Shown in pieces: positions 11,393 through 22,700 of a stretch of 64,000 bases of DNA (positions are counted from its first letter, which is position 1; each line of letters starts with the position of its first letter). The translations under genes were made by a program, and so were the position numbers. Below the pieces are notes generated by a model. The model worked only from the letters and a program-made list of their open reading frames with translations, made no database searches and was not told the DNA's origin. Source of the DNA: an uncultured Archangium sp. (GTDB taxonomy: Bacteria > Myxococcota > Myxococcia > Myxococcales > Myxococcaceae); contig CAIVGN010000167.1 of the NCBI GenBank assembly GCA_903905455.1, positions 1 to 64,000 on the forward strand, read 5' to 3'.

Positions 11393-11631
11393 CACGCGGC
11401 GCCGAAGGGGACCTTGGGGCGCAGGTACAGGCGCTGGCCGCCCTGGAGGCGATCGACCACGAAGCCGTCGAAGGCCGAGTCCGCGAGGTGGGGCAACGCC
11501 AGGCCCGCCACGTGGCCCGAGCGCAGCACCTCGACCGCGATGCGCTTCAAGTCCGCGTCTGACACCAGCGCGTCGAGCTCCATGGGGTAGTCCGCCGAGA
11601 GGCCGTTGTAGGTGATGTTCAAGGTCGCCAT
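11392..11631 (-). CDS. Putative ubiquitin-like (beta-grasp) small protein
   Basis: A 79-aa protein with an excellent ribosome site (AGGAGGAGGT) six bases before its ATG. The predicted layout is strand (TLNITYNG), strand (SADYPMELD), helix (DADLKRIAVEVLRSG), then a loop and two strands ending LYLRPKVPFG, followed by two alanines. This beta-beta-alpha-beta order and size fit a ubiquitin-like fold, and the coupled downstream gene is E1-like, which is the usual pairing for such proteins. The C-terminus lacks a Gly-Gly end; a single Gly before AA would need trimming or another chemistry. I do not recognise a named family. The pair sits behind an FHA-AAA+ regulator gene (63 bp gap). Confidence 0.6.
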   Translation of the reverse strand: MATLNITYNGLSADYPMELDALVSDADLKRIAVEVLRSGHVAGLALPHLADSAFDGFVVDRLQGGQRLYLRPKVPFGAA

Positions 11632-11693
11632 GGTGCACCTCCTCCTGGTGAGCGCTGCCCCCTGCCGACGCGCGCCGGCGGCCGCCCTGACGA

Positions 11694-13004
<1,311 letters not shown>

Positions 13005-13020
13005 GTCGGCGGACTGTAGC

Positions 13021-14001
13021 CTACGGAATCACCGCGTCCCGCTCGTTTCCACCCCGGCCCACACGCACCTCCACCGGGACACCGGTGAGCCGCTTGCGCG
13101 CCAGCACTTCGGGCAGCGGCGGCTGGCCGTCGACGGAGAGGATCAGGTCTCCGGGCTTCACCGAGGCGTCGCCCGGCGCGGCCACCACGGACAGCGAGGG
13201 CACGGTGCGCGCGAGCTTCGCGGCCTGGTCCTCGGTGAGCCACGGCGAGAGGAAGCGGGCGCGGGCCTGCATCCAGATCTCCGCCTGCAGCGCGTCGGGT
13301 TGGGCCGCCGCGGCGTCGGGCTGGGCCGCGGTGATCGCCGGCGACAGGGCGAGGGTGAGGCCCGAGTCGCGAACCCTCGGGCGATCGAGGGCCCAACGGC
13401 GCGCCACCCCCAGGGCCTCCCGGGTCATCGCCTCGAGCAGCCGCGTCATCGGGGGCGCCGGGTCGAAGTCCTCTTCGCCGGTGGGCTCGGCGAAGGGGTC
13501 GATGGTCACCTGCGCCGCGAACTCGGCGAGCACTTGGCGGCTCGAGGGGTGGAGCAACTCCACGGTCAACAGCCAGGTCGTCTCCTGCGACGCCACGCCG
13601 CCCTTCTTGAGGCCCTTGCCGTCCTCGCGCTCCTGCATCGAGCTGGCCTGCCGCTGCTCGGCCGTGGACCGGATCAGCACCGCCTGCTCGACGGGGATGG
13701 CCGCCCGCGCGATCACCGGCAGCGCGGTGTTGCCCAACCACCCCGGCTCGTCCCACCGCGAGACGTGCACCTCGGCCGGCCCGAAGATCGCCAGGCGCTC
13801 GCCCACCTCGCGCAGCGCCACGTCGACCTGCCGCTGCGCCAACTCGAAGCGTCGCCAGCCCGGCGCCTCGGTGCCCGTCAGCCGCACCGGGGTGATCACC
13901 ACCGCGGCCAACGTGAGCGGGTCGGTCGGAGGCTTGAGGGTGCGCGTGATGCCCGAGGCACAACCGACCAGCACGACGCTGAAGAGCAGGGCCAATCGCA
14001 T
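13021..14001 (-). CDS. Predicted lipoprotein with PDZ-like C-terminus
   Basis: A 326-aa protein starting with a short signal and lipobox (LVGCAS, cysteine at residue 14), so it is predicted to be lipid-anchored on the periplasmic side. The long middle is soluble with no recognised domain. The last 70 residues (APGDASVKPGDLILSVDGQP onward) resemble the carboxylate-binding half of a PDZ domain. No protease triad is seen. It is followed 16 bp later by the FHA regulator gene on the same strand and may share its transcript. A 17-bp inverted repeat lies directly upstream of its start. Function unknown. Confidence 0.65.
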   Translation of the reverse strand: MRLALLFSVVLVGCASGITRTLKPPTDPLTLAAVVITPVRLTGTEAPGWRRFELAQRQVDVALREVGERLAIFGPAEVHVSRWDEPGWLGNTALPVIARAAIPVEQAVLIRSTAEQRQASSMQEREDGKGLKKGGVASQETTWLLTVELLHPSSRQVLAEFAAQVTIDPFAEPTGEEDFDPAPPMTRLLEAMTREALGVARRWALDRPRVRDSGLTLALSPAITAAQPDAAAAQPDALQAEIWMQARARFLSPWLTEDQAAKLARTVPSLSVVAAPGDASVKPGDLILSVDGQPPLPEVLARKRLTGVPVEVRVGRGGNERDAVIP

Positions 14002-14024
14002 GGGCGCTGCGGAGAATAGAAAAA

Positions 14025-14126
14025 CGAGTGCCGGCCCGTTCAGCTTTCCTCACTACGAGCACGTCCCCGGGAGCTTTCGCTGCCTCGGATCTTGTGTCGG
14101 GAGGGCGGCGAACGGGCCGGCACTCG
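14025..14126. repeat. 17-bp perfect inverted repeat, 68 bp apart
   Basis: The arms are 14025-14041 (CGAGTGCCGGCCCGTTC) and 14110-14126, its exact reverse complement. The element lies between the divergent starts of the lipoprotein gene (minus) and the 195-aa gene (plus). If transcribed, it would fold into a long, strong stem enclosing a 68-nt loop that has a direct repeat of AGCTTTC. There is no T-run next to it, so it is not a simple terminator. It could be a REP-like element, a structured leader or a protein-binding site. Confidence 0.8.
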
Positions 14127-14234
14127 CCTCCTGAATACCACGCCGATCCCCCCCCCGCACCTGCCCGATCGCGGCCCCGGCGATGGCTGTGCAACTCATT
14201 GAAATCAAAACGAAATCGGGCCATACCCTTGGGG

Positions 14235-14822
14235 GTGCGCGAGCTGCTGACACCGGCCCTGGCCGTGGTGAATCCCAAGGCCTACATCGCGCACTACAAG
14301 CGACTCGAGGGCGACCTGCAGCGCCACTACCTCGCGCGGCTGACGCCTGAAGATCTGAAGACGCACTTCAAGACCCTGGGCGAGACCGCGACGGTGGGGC
14401 TCTTCCTCACGGTGACCGCGACGGACGCGAAGCTCGAGGCCACCGTGGGCGGTGCTCCGCTGGGCGAGGCGACGGGCGCGGATCTCGAGGCGCTCCAGGC
14501 GCGCGCGCTGGCCCTGGGCACGGCCATCGAGGCCCGGGTGGTCAGCGGCATGCTGGTGGGCTCGCTCACCGTGTTGCCCGCCCTCGAGGCCGCGCTGCAG
14601 CGCGCGCAGTGGGCCATCAAGACGGTGATCCTCGCCGGTGACTCGGGCGGCAGCGACTGCGCCCCGGCGCTCGGCTGGGCCCTGCGCGGCACCATCACCG
14701 ACGCGGGCACGTTCTACATGCCCAACGAGCCGTTGATCTGGGCCGAGCGCGAACAGGTCGAGGCGATGCTGCGCGCGCTGGCCGAGCGCTGCGGCGCGGT
14801 GCTCGACGTGCGCCTGGGCTGA
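14235..14822 (+). CDS. Conserved-looking protein of unknown function
   Basis: A 195-aa soluble protein with no signal peptide, membrane segment or domain that I recognise. The GTG at 14235 gives the tidiest start (VRELLTPALAVVNPKAY); the frame stays open upstream but passes through the inverted-repeat element, and an in-frame TTG at 14193 is an alternative. The N-terminal 60 residues look helical; the rest alternates strand and helix with a Gly-rich turn (AGDSGGSDCAPA). Codon use matches its neighbours. It runs tail-to-tail into the glutaredoxin gene with no spacer. Confidence 0.6.
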   Translation: MRELLTPALAVVNPKAYIAHYKRLEGDLQRHYLARLTPEDLKTHFKTLGETATVGLFLTVTATDAKLEATVGGAPLGEATGADLEALQARALALGTAIEARVVSGMLVGSLTVLPALEAALQRAQWAIKTVILAGDSGGSDCAPALGWALRGTITDAGTFYMPNEPLIWAEREQVEAMLRALAERCGAVLDVRLG

Positions 14823-15080
14823 TCAGCCGTTGAGCTTGGGCTCGAGCTGACCCTTCTGGTGCAGGGTCATCATGTCGGAGTACCCGCCGATGGCTTCGCC
14901 GCCGATGAAGATCTGCGGCACCGTGCGCCGGCCCCCGCTCAGCTCGATCAGCTTCTCGCGCATGGCGTCGTCGTCGGTGACGTCGACCTGCTGGAAGGGC
15001 ACGCCCTTGTCGGTGAGGAACTTCTCGGCCTGCCGGCAGTAGGGGCAGTAGTTCGTGGTGTAGATGACGACGTCTTTCAT
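14823..15080 (-). CDS. grxC: Glutaredoxin 3-type
   Basis: An 85-aa dithiol glutaredoxin, the normal length for GrxC. The active site is CPYC at residues 12-15. The glutathione-binding TVPQIFI turn (cis-proline) and the GGYSDMM segment are intact. It reduces mixed disulfides with glutathione in the cytosol. It lies downstream of groEL on the same strand, but a strong terminator between them and its own upstream gap suggest independent transcription. Confidence 0.95.
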   Translation of the reverse strand: MKDVVIYTTNYCPYCRQAEKFLTDKGVPFQQVDVTDDDAMREKLIELSGGRRTVPQIFIGGEAIGGYSDMMTLHQKGQLEPKLNG

Positions 15081-15110
15081 GGGCCGCTTCCTTAATGCGC
15101 TCGGGGGGTG

Positions 15111-15148
15111 AAAACACGACGGCCCCCGGTCAAAAGACCGGAGGCCGT
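15111..15148 (-). terminator. Intrinsic terminator after groEL
   Basis: Stem arms at 15119-15131 and 15136-15148 pair over 13 bases with one mismatch around an AAAA/TTTT tetraloop. On the minus strand the stem is followed by a short T-run (complement of AAAA at 15111-15114). It lies about 70 bp beyond the groEL stop, in the right direction to end the groES-groEL transcript before grxC. Confidence 0.8.
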
Positions 15149-15219
15149 GTGCAGCGATGAGGGGAAAGACGTCTTCCCCCCACCCTCTGTCCTTCTCCCG
15201 CGAGGGGAGAAGGAAGGGC

Positions 15220-16908
<1,689 letters not shown>

Positions 16909-17199
16909 TTACTTCTCGATGACGCCCAGCACGTCCTCTTCACGGAGGATGAGGTGCTCGTCGCCTTCGATCTTGATCTCGGTGCCCGAGTACTTGCTGA
17001 AGAGGATGACGTCGCCGGCCTTGATGTCCATGGGGCGAACCTTGCCGTCCTCGAGAATCTTGCCGTTGCCGACGGCAACCACGGTGGCCTCGAGGGGCTT
17101 CTCCTTGGCCGAGTCGGGGATGATGATGCCGCCCTTGGTCTTCGTGTCTTCCGCGATGCGCTTGACGATCAGCCGGTCGTGCAGGGGACGAATCTTCAT
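16909..17199 (-). CDS. groES: Co-chaperonin GroES
   Basis: A 96-aa lid protein for GroEL. It begins [14 protein letters not shown], contains the mobile-loop region ([15 protein letters not shown]) that docks GroEL, and ends VLGVIEK. The ATG is preceded by an AAGGAG ribosome site; the longer open frame upstream runs through the operator and promoter and is not coding. First gene of the groES-groEL operon. Confidence 0.97.
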   Translation of the reverse strand: MKIRPLHDRLIVKRIAEDTKTKGGIIIPDSAKEKPLEATVVAVGNGKILEDGKVRPMDIKAGDVILFSKYSGTEIKIEGDEHLILREEDVLGVIEK

Positions 17200-17238
17200 G
17201 GTCGGTGCTCCTTGAGGTGAGGGACTGCGGGTTCCCGG

Positions 17239-17265
17239 TTGGCACTCGACTTGTCCGAGTGCCAG
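17239..17265. promoter_or_regulatory. CIRCE operator for groESL
   Basis: TTGGCACTC, nine bases, GAGTGCCAG. This is close to the CIRCE consensus TTAGCACTC-N9-GAGTGCTAA bound by the HrcA repressor. It lies 40 bp upstream of groES, just downstream of the predicted transcription start, where HrcA binding would block the operon until heat shock. The hrcA gene is not in this window. Confidence 0.9.
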
Positions 17266-17281
17266 AGCCGATGGCGGCATC

Positions 17282-17309
17282 GATATAACCGTGATCCCCC
17301 CGGGGTCAA
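17282..17309 (-). promoter_or_regulatory. Housekeeping-type promoter of groESL
   Basis: On the minus strand the -35 box TTGACC (17304-17309) and the -10 box TATATC (17282-17287) are separated by 16 bp, a good match to a sigma-70 promoter. The CIRCE operator lies immediately downstream, and a second CIRCE-like dyad lies just upstream. The AT-rich -10 stands out in this GC-rich region. Confidence 0.75.
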
Positions 17310-17317
17310 GGCACCCA

Positions 17318-17344
17318 CTGGCACTTGCTCTGCCTGAGTGCCAA
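17318..17344. promoter_or_regulatory. Second CIRCE-like dyad
   Basis: CTGGCACTT, nine bases, GAGTGCCAA. One half is a perfect partner of the main CIRCE half-site and the other differs at two positions. It lies upstream of the groESL -35 box and 139 bp before the divergent gene at 17483. It could strengthen HrcA repression of groESL or put the divergent pair of unknown genes under the same control. Confidence 0.6.
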
Positions 17345-17482
17345 ACATGGAGCGGTGCGTCATTGGCGCTCTCGAACGGGGAGCGCCAGCGCAACCTGCC
17401 GGAATGGTTCAGGGATTTTTGTCAGCGAGGAGTTGTGTCGATACCATTCATGAGCGGCACGCAGTCGCAGGAGGTCACGTTC

Positions 17483-18079
17483 ATGAGTCAGCTCGTCCTC
17501 GGTGGTTCGCTGAAAGAGTTCTTTCGGATGCTGGTGTCGGAGGTGGTTCGGCGCCAGCGGGTCTCGATCGAAGAGGTGACCGAGTTCTACGTGGTGAACC
17601 TGCTGTCGGATTATGCGCAGGCCGAAAAGCTGTTCACCCAGGAGGTGGACGGCCGGCGCGAGGCAGAGCCGCTGGCGATGCTCTACCACCGGGCCCTGCA
17701 GCAGGAGCGCGACGAGAAGATCCGCACCCTGCGCCGCCTGGGCGACGTGTCGCTCTACACCGCGGGCTTCTTCAACGGCTCGCTGCAGGACCGGGCGGTG
17801 GGCGCCGACTACTACGTGCAGATGGGTCGGAACGCGTACAGCGCGCTGGCGGATCTCGCGTCGGGTTCGTCGTTCGCCGGGGTCTACGACGAGCTGTGCC
17901 TCAAGTTCTCGTCGCTGGTCGAGGTGCTCGAGGAGATCTCCGCCCGCGGGCTGGCGGCGACCGGGCCCCAGGGGCAGCTCAAGGTCTTCGAGTCGTGGTC
18001 GCGTACCGGCAACAGCCGCCTCGAGCGGGTGCTCATCGAGTCGGGGATGTTGCCGCAGAAGAAGCTGCTGGCGAGCTGA
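17483..18079 (+). CDS. Unknown helical protein, first of a coupled pair
   Basis: A 198-aa soluble protein of no family I recognise. The ATG at 17483 is chosen because AGGAGGT sits seven bases before it; another ATG at 17450 has no such site. The sequence is predicted almost fully helical (SLKEFFRMLVSEVV, DYAQAEKLFTQ, EERDEKIRTLRRLG) with an aromatic-rich centre (YTAGFFNGSLQDRAVGADYYVQMG). It has no signal peptide or membrane segment. The next gene starts eight bases after its stop. It is divergent from groESL across the shared operator region, which may mean heat-shock-linked control. Confidence 0.65.
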   Translation: MSQLVLGGSLKEFFRMLVSEVVRRQRVSIEEVTEFYVVNLLSDYAQAEKLFTQEVDGRREAEPLAMLYHRALQQERDEKIRTLRRLGDVSLYTAGFFNGSLQDRAVGADYYVQMGRNAYSALADLASGSSFAGVYDELCLKFSSLVEVLEEISARGLAATGPQGQLKVFESWSRTGNSRLERVLIESGMLPQKKLLAS

Positions 18080-18086
18080 CCTGCCG

Positions 18087-18710
18087 ATGCTCGACGCCAT
18101 CCAGGAGCAGCTCGAGGCGATCTACGGCATCCGCTGCGAGTACCGCGCGAAGGACTTCCTCATCGACGCCGAGTCGGCCCGGCAGCTGGGGGGCTCGGGG
18201 CGCGCCCGCGAGGAGTTGCTGGTCTCCGAGGGCCGGGAGGGCCTGGAGCTGGCGCTCTACCTCGAGCCGGAGCTGCTGGAGCGCGTGACCCGCGAGGGGC
18301 CGCTCGCCTCGGAGCTGGGCGACTTCTGCGAGGTGGCCGAGGGCGTCTCTCACTTCCTGTACGTGGCCCAGACCGCGGGCCTCGAGCGCAGCGTCTCGCT
18401 GCTCGAGCTCGAGGCCCAGGCCGAGGTCGACAAGTTCGCGGTGTGCACCCTGATGCGCTGGGGGCTCAACGTGGGGCGCTGGGCGGGCACCCTCGTGGGG
18501 CGCCTGTTCGACCAGATGGTGCTCCGGCCGAACCTCTCCGGGCCCGAGCGCTGGCGCTACACCGAGGCCAACCGGCTGGCCAAGCGATACTGCGAGCGGC
18601 TGCTGCCCATGGTGCGCGAAGGCTCGATGGAGCGCCTGTTGTCGGAGCTGCGCCACGCCTACCGGCTGGGCGCCGAAGCCAAGCTCCAGTACTTCGCCCG
18701 GGTGCGCTGA
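18087..18710 (+). CDS. Unknown protein, second of a coupled pair
   Basis: A 207-aa soluble protein, acidic in its first half (LLVSEGREGLELALYLEPELL) and Trp/Arg-rich in the middle (MRWGLNVGRWAGTLVGRLFDQM). I recognise no domain. The ATG at 18087 follows the stop of the upstream gene by seven bases, so translation is likely linked. The end is basic and helical (MERLLSELRHAYRLGAEAK). The pair probably works as a unit, perhaps a complex, but the sequence gives no activity. Confidence 0.65.
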   Translation: MLDAIQEQLEAIYGIRCEYRAKDFLIDAESARQLGGSGRAREELLVSEGREGLELALYLEPELLERVTREGPLASELGDFCEVAEGVSHFLYVAQTAGLERSVSLLELEAQAEVDKFAVCTLMRWGLNVGRWAGTLVGRLFDQMVLRPNLSGPERWRYTEANRLAKRYCERLLPMVREGSMERLLSELRHAYRLGAEAKLQYFARVR

Positions 18711-18753
18711 TTTCGGGCGTGCCCGGTGCGGCGGGCATGACTAAAACCCACGT

Positions 18754-19203
18754 GTGGTTGCGACGCGCGAGTACTCAGCAGGTGGCGTCGTGCTGCGCGT
18801 CGTCGACGGGCGTACGGAGGTGGCTGTCATCAAGCCTGCCGGTCGCAACGTGATGGCGCTGCCCAAGGGGCACATCGAGCGCGGCGAGACCTCGCAACAG
18901 ACCGCCGAGCGCGAGATCACCGAAGAGACCGGCATCACCGTGAGCTGCATCAAGAAGCTCGGCGACGTGAAGTACGTCTACCGGTTCAAGGGCAAGACCA
19001 TCTTCAAGTGCGTCAGCTTCTACGTCTTCCGCTACGAGGCGGGCGAGATCGACCAGATCACCCTGGGCATGCGCAAGGAAGTCGACGTCGCGCGCTGGGT
19101 GTCGCTCGAGGAGGCCGTCGCCAAGTTGAGCTACCCCGGCGAGCGCGAGATGGCGGGCCGGGTGCTCGACGAGCTGATCAGCGAGGTCGTCTCGCCGTCG
19201 TGA
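18754..19203 (+). CDS. Nudix hydrolase
   Basis: A 149-aa enzyme that hydrolyses nucleoside diphosphates linked to another group. The full Nudix box is present at residues 40-62: GHIERGETSQQTAEREITEETGI, matching Gx5Ex7REuxEExGu, with the metal-binding glutamates intact. The start is GTG 18754, giving the usual MVATREYSAGGVVLR entry. Many proteins of this length act on diadenosine polyphosphates or 8-oxo-dGTP; the substrate cannot be chosen here. It lies 43 bp after the pair of unknown genes and is followed by a hairpin facing rpoZ. Confidence 0.9.
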   Translation: MVATREYSAGGVVLRVVDGRTEVAVIKPAGRNVMALPKGHIERGETSQQTAEREITEETGITVSCIKKLGDVKYVYRFKGKTIFKCVSFYVFRYEAGEIDQITLGMRKEVDVARWVSLEEAVAKLSYPGEREMAGRVLDELISEVVSPS

Positions 19204-19219
19204 AGGCCCGCATACACAT

Positions 19220-19252
19220 CGGCCCCGCCTCCCGAATTGGGAAGCAGGGCCG
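19220..19252. terminator. Hairpin between convergent Nudix and rpoZ genes
   Basis: A 14-bp stem with 12 pairs (19220-19233 with 19239-19252) closes a GAATT loop. It lies between two convergent stops, where a bidirectional terminator would be expected. There is no T-run on either side, so the strength as an intrinsic terminator is uncertain. Confidence 0.5.
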
Positions 19253-19276
19253 GTGGGGTGCGGCAGGAGCGGGTGT

Positions 19277-19516
19277 TCAGCTCTGCGCGGACGGCTGGTT
19301 GAACTTGCCCATGAGGGCCTCGCGCACGTCACGGTCGAACTTCACGTGGCCCGTGGCGATCTCGCGGATCGCGAGCACGCACGGCTTGTTCTTCGAGTGC
19401 TCCACGAGGGGGCGGGCGCCGGCCATCAGCTGACGCGCGCGCTTGCTCGCCAGCAGCACGAGGGCAAAACGGTTGTCGACGTGGGGGAGGGCGTCTTCGA
19501 CGGTTACGCGGGCCAT
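19277..19516 (-). CDS. rpoZ: RNA polymerase omega subunit
   Basis: A 79-aa omega subunit that stabilises the beta-prime subunit. The family start [30 protein letters not shown] is complete, with the conserved NRF and RARQL residues that contact beta-prime. The acidic C-terminal tail is short. An AAGGAC site precedes the ATG. In this window it is a housekeeping landmark: the NRPS/PKS locus begins 240 bp away on the other strand, and the divergent spacer holds their two promoters. Confidence 0.93.
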   Translation of the reverse strand: MARVTVEDALPHVDNRFALVLLASKRARQLMAGARPLVEHSKNKPCVLAIREIATGHVKFDRDVREALMGKFNQPSAQS

Positions 19517-19657
19517 GGTGGTGTCCTTGTTCGAAAAGGCTACGGAAAGAGGACGGTCCTAAGCGGCGCGAGGGGTTGCGTCAAGGCCCGAGGACCGTCA
19601 CCGCCGGGCGCGGATCACCCGAATCGCCGGGCGGGCCCCCTCCGTCCGCGCTCTAAA

Positions 19658-19680
19658 AATCCGTCGCACCTACACGGATT
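19658..19680. promoter_or_regulatory. Perfect 7-bp dyad upstream of the NRPS gene
   Basis: AATCCGT, nine bases, ACGGATT. The dyad is perfect and sits about 77 bp before the NRPS start, within the spacer shared with rpoZ. Such a site could bind a dimeric regulator controlling the biosynthetic locus. No regulator gene is in the locus, so the protein is unknown. Confidence 0.4.
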
Positions 19681-19756
19681 CGACGCCTACTCTTCGCGTC
19701 CTCGGCGGCCCCGTGGTGAGTCAGACCGCCCCAATTTCTCCTCGAGGTACGCCTCC

Positions 19757-22700
19757 ATGTCGAGCGACGCCGGATCACCTGAAGCCGCAGGTTTCGACCC
19801 CTTCGCCGGTCCAGCCATCCTGTCGGCCGCGCCCACGACGGGTCCCCAGCGGGAGCTGTGGCTGGGCTCGGCGACCAGCCCGGGCGCGTCGCTGAGCTTC
19901 AACGAGTCGGTGACCCTGCGCTTCGGCGAAGGCCTGCACCTCGAGGCGCTGCTCGAGGGCTTCAGCGACCTGGTCGCGCGCCACGAAGCGCTGCGCAGCA
20001 CCTTCTCGACCGACGGCACCACGGTGATGGTGACCGAGGCGGCGTTCCGCGTGCCCTTCGAGGATTGGAGCGCGCTCCCGGCGCCCGACCGCGCGGAACG
20101 CCTCGCCGAGCTCAAGGCCGAGGAGGTCGAGACGGCCTTCGACCTCGAGCACGGGCCGCTGTTCCGGGTGAAGGTGGTGCGCTGCGCGCCCGACGAGGTG
20201 ATCGCGGTCTTCACCGCCCATCACATCGTGTGCGACGGCTGGTCGATTGGCGTGTTGATGAAGGACTGGGGCAGCCTCTACCAGGCGCGCGTCGCGGGCG
20301 TTCCCGCCCCCTTGCCACCGGCCGAGCGCTTCTCGGACTACGCGCGCGCCGAGGCCGAGCGCATCGCGAGCCCCGAGGCGGCCGTGCACGAGCGCTTCTG
20401 GCTGGGGCAGTACGCGGGCGAGATCCCCGTGCTCGAGCTGCCCACCGATCGCTCGCGGCCCCCCACGCGCTCCTACGAGTCGCGGCGCTGCGACGTGCCC
20501 CTCGACGCCGAGCTGGTGCAGGCGGTCAAGCGCGCGGGCGTCAAGCAGCGCGCCAGCTTCTTCGCGACCCTGCTCGCGGGCTTCAACGCGCTCCTCTTCC
20601 GCCTCTCGGGCCAGGAAGACCTGGTGGTGGGCATCCCCTCCGCGGGGCAGTCGGTGGGGGGGCACGCGACCCTCGTCGGGCACTGCGTGAACATGCTGCC
20701 GGTGCGCACGCTGCTCGAGGCGAAGGTGCCCTTCGGCGAGCTCGTGGGCCGGGTGCGCAAGGGCATGCTCGATGCCTCGGAGCACCAGGAATATACGTTC
20801 GGCACGCTGCTCACGAAGCTGCCCATCTCTCGCGACCCGAGCCGCCCCCCGCTGGTCTCGGTGGTCTTCAACGTCGATCGCGCGCTGACCGGCGAAGCCA
20901 TGGGCTTCGCGCAGCTGCCGGTGGTGATGAGCACCAACCCACGGCGCTCGGAGAACTTCGACCTCTTCATCAATGCCGTCGAGACGCCGAGCGGCACCAT
21001 GGTGCTCGAGTGCCAGTACTCGACGCCGATCTTCGACGACGCCACCATTCACCGCTGGCTGCGCTCGTTCGAGCAGTTGTTGCGGGCCGCGGTGGCATCG
21101 CCGGACCAGGCCATCGGCGCGTTGCCCATCGTCTCGCCAGAGGACCAGGCGCAGATCGCCGCCTGGAACGCCCAGGCCACGGCCGAGCTCCCCCCGGAGC
21201 GCACGGTGCACCAGCTCATCGCCGCCCAGGTGGCGCGCACGCCGGGCGCCCGGGCCTGTGTCGGCGAGACGCACACGTTGCAGTACGCAGACCTGGACCA
21301 GCGGGCCAACCAGCTCGCGCGCAAGCTCCGCGCGATGGGCGTGAAGAAAGGCTCGCTGGTGGGGCTCTCGGTCGAGCGTTCGCCCCACATGCTGGTGGGC
21401 CTGCTGGGCATCTTGAAGGCGGGCGCGGCCTACGTGCCGCTCGACCCCGGCTACCCCCGCGATCGCCTGGCCTTCATGGTCGAAGACTCGGGCATGCAGG
21501 TGCTCGTCACCGAGGACAAGCCGCGCGCGGAGCTCAACCTCGCCGCGCGCCACGTGGTGTCGCTCGACGGCGACGCGGTGCTGCTGCAGGCCGAGCCGGG
21601 CGCCGCGCTCGAACCCGGAGCCGATGATGCCGGCCCCGACGACGGCGCCTACGTCATCTACACCTCGGGCTCGACGGGCAAGCCCAAGGGCGTGCTGGTG
21701 CCGCACTCGGCGGTGGTGAACCTGCTCAACAGCGTCAAGAAGCGCCCGGGCCTGTCCGCGAAGGACGTGGTGCTCGCCGTGACCACGCTGTCCTTCGACA
21801 TCGCGGTCTCCGAGCTCATCCTCCCGTTGACGGTGGGCGCGACCATCGTGCTCGCCTCTCGCGAGGTGGCCGCCGACGGCGGGCGGCTCCTCGAGCTCTT
21901 CACCCGCTCGAACATCACCTTCATCGACGCCACGCCCGCCACGTACCGCCTGCTGCTGGCCGCCGGCTGGACCGGAGGGCCCTCGCTCAAGGTCATCTGC
22001 ACCGGCGAGGCGTTGCCCAAGGATCTCGCCCAGGATCTCGTGGGCCGCGTCGGCGAGCTGTGGAATGGCTACGGCCCGACCGAGACCACGGTGTGGTCGA
22101 CGTTCTTCCAGGTCACGGCGCCGGTCGATCGCATCCTCATCGGCAAGCCGGTCGACAACACGCAGCTCTACGTGCTCGACCCCAGCGGTCAGCCGACGCC
22201 CCTGGGTGTGCCCGGCGAGCTGTTCATCGCGGGCGCGGGCGTCTCCAGCGGCTACCTCTGCCGCCCCGAGCTGACGCGGGAGCGCTTCCTCCCCGACCCG
22301 TTCTCGCAGGAGCCGGGCGCGCGCATGTACAAGACCGGCGACGTCGCCCGCTTCTTGCGCAGCGGTGACGTGGAGTGCCTGGGCCGCAACGACAACCAGG
22401 TGAAGCTGCGCGGCTACCGCATCGAGCTGGGGGAGATCGAAGACGCCCTGGGCCAGCACCCCGCGGTGCGGCAGTGCGCGGTCATCGTTCGGGAAGACCG
22501 GCCCGGCGACAAGCGGCTCGTGGGCTACGCCGCGCTGCGACCCGACGCGACCGTCACCGACGCCGAGCTGCGCACGCACCTCAAGCGCTCGCTGCCCGAC
22601 TACATGGTGCCCGTCCTCTACGTGCGCCTGCCCACGTTGCCCCTGACGCCGAGCGGGAAGATCAACCGCAAGGCATTGCCGGCGCCCGACCCGGGCTCCA

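Noticed and set aside
10799-11631. BilABCD-type antiviral ubiquitin-like system
   Set aside because: No E2-like or JAB deubiquitinase gene is next to the pair, so it cannot be called that system.
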